A stretch of 5,688 nt of DNA from Clostridiales bacterium (GTDB lineage Bacteria; Bacillota; Clostridia; Oscillospirales; Acutalibacteraceae), in assembly GCA_019415925.1 (NCBI GenBank), contig DXYG01000112.1, positions 1 through 5,688 of the forward strand, given 5' to 3'. This document shows, one piece after another, positions 5,096 through 5,688 of the stretch (its first letter is position 1; each line of letters starts with the position of its first letter). The position numbers and the translations under genes were made by a program. Below the pieces are notes generated by a model. The model was not told the DNA's origin and ran no database searches. It saw nothing but the letters and a program-made list of their open reading frames with translations.

Positions 5096-5661
5096 TTTGT
5101 CACCTCCAAAAACAGAGTTTCAAGCGTAGGCTCTAATCGTTCAATTTTTTGTATAGGAATTCTGTTTTCAGAAATATATTGCATCATATCAAAAAAACGA
5201 TTCTCGTTTCCCTGAAAAATAAGCGCATTTTCCTCTGCATGTTGAAGTTCATTAAATGCCTCTGCAAGCATATCAGCAACTTCTTTTTTCTCTATTTCAA
5301 TAATAAATCCGTTAGATGATTGCTTGTTTCGTAGTTCTGCAATAGTTCCTTGCATAGCAATTTTTCCGTCATTCAAAAAAGCTACCTCAGTGCAGATACG
5401 CTCTACATCAGAAAGAATATGCGTGGAAAAAAGTATTGTCGTCTGTTCTTTGGCTGCAAGAAGTATATCCAAAATCTCCTTGCGCCCTGCTGGATCAAGT
5501 GCTGATGTCGGTTCATCGCAGATTAAAAGTTTTGGACGATTTAGGAGTGCTTGTGCAATTCCCAAGCGTTGTTTCATTCCTCTTGAAAATCCTTTTATGC
5601 GCCGTTTTTCCTGACCAAGACCAACTAGTATAAAATAAATTAAATTTCTGCTGTATATTTT
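5092..5661 (-). CDS. ABC transporter ATP-binding protein, 5' part missing
   Basis: The C-terminal 189 residues of the nucleotide-binding subunit that powers the permease encoded downstream. Numbered from the first genomic residue: ABC signature FSRGMKQ (25-31), Walker B KLLICDEP (44-51) with D49 and catalytic E50, D-loop SALD (53-56) and H-switch H81 (FSTHIL). A tail of about 85 residues follows the core, as in DrrA/BcrA-type ATPases. Walker A and the Q-loop should lie about 50-100 residues upstream and are outside the window, so around 100-120 residues are missing. The open frame continues to an ATG at 5676, but those five codons (MYKRQ) come from the sequencing adapter, so that start is false. 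The stop TGA overlaps the permease ATG. The first 11 residues look unusual for this family and may be chimeric. Confidence 0.88.
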   Translation of the reverse strand, partial: KIYSRNLIYFILVGLGQEKRRIKGFSRGMKQRLGIAQALLNRPKLLICDEPTSALDPAGRKEILDILLAAKEQTTILFSTHILSDVERICTEVAFLNDGKIAMQGTIAELRNKQSSNGFIIEIEKKEVADMLAEAFNELQHAEENALIFQGNENRFFDMMQYISENRIPIQKIERLEPTLETLFLEVTK

Positions 5662-5688
5662 CTGTCTCTTATACACATCTGACGCTGC
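5662..5688. other. Nextera (Tn5) sequencing adapter left at the contig end
   Basis: CTGTCTCTTATACACATCT (5662-5680) is exactly the 19-bp Tn5 mosaic end used in Nextera libraries. The next 8 bases, GACGCTGC, match the continuing read-through adapter. The bacterial sequence therefore ends at 5661. It is a library artefact rather than a native Tn5 insertion, because the bases beyond the mosaic end are the synthetic adapter and not IS50. Translation across it gives the tell-tale MYKRQ. Confidence 0.97.

Noticed and set aside
5662..5680. Native Tn5/IS50 end
   Set aside because: The 19-bp match is the engineered mosaic end and the following bases are the Nextera adapter, not IS50 sequence.

Overview
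The window looks like part of an integrative and mobilizable element (IME) from a low-to-moderate G+C Gram-positive bacterium, most likely a gut Firmicute of the Clostridia type. The grounds are strong AGGAGG-type ribosome binding sites, the gene families (Tn916-type integrase and excisionase-like protein, MobA/MobL relaxase, cysteine-rich KTR remnant) and the element layout. The species cannot be named from this sequence. Both ends cut through genes, so this is a whole contig or an edge piece. The last 27 bases are not biological: they match the Illumina Nextera (Tn5) adapter.

Layout. Positions 1-1249 (minus) encode a tyrosine recombinase with all catalytic residues present and only the extreme C-terminus cut off. 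Positions 1337-2023 (minus) encode an XRE-type regulator, upstream of the integrase and in the same direction. Positions 2033-2203 form a divergent control region. It has a consensus sigma-70 promoter firing right (TTGACA-17-TATAAT), a promoter firing left with an extended -10, and three copies of GTTGCAAAA. Positions 2204-2419 (plus) encode a small excisionase-family DNA-binding protein. Positions 2420-2666 hold no credible gene but a dense set of inverted repeats, the best candidate for oriT. Positions 2667-4103 (plus) encode a 478-residue MobA/MobL-type relaxase. A strong hairpin at 4115-4144, with six U on the minus strand, separates this from a minus-strand block: a broken cysteine-rich KTR gene (4154-4303), an ABC-2 permease (4325-5095) and a 3' fragment of its ATPase (5092-5661).

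How it works together (inference). The regulator and integrase read left. The excisionase-like gene, oriT candidate and relaxase read right from the shared control region, so excision and mobilization would be switched on together when repression at the GTTGCAAAA sites is relieved. No type IV secretion genes are present in the window, so transfer would depend on a helper element. The transporter block is much more AT-rich than the backbone and sits directly upstream of a KTR gene that has lost its 5' end, so it is best read as cargo.

I found no radically new system. The most informative points are the regulatory region, the oriT candidate, the KTR pseudogene with an in-frame TGA, and the sequencing adapter that creates a false protein start.
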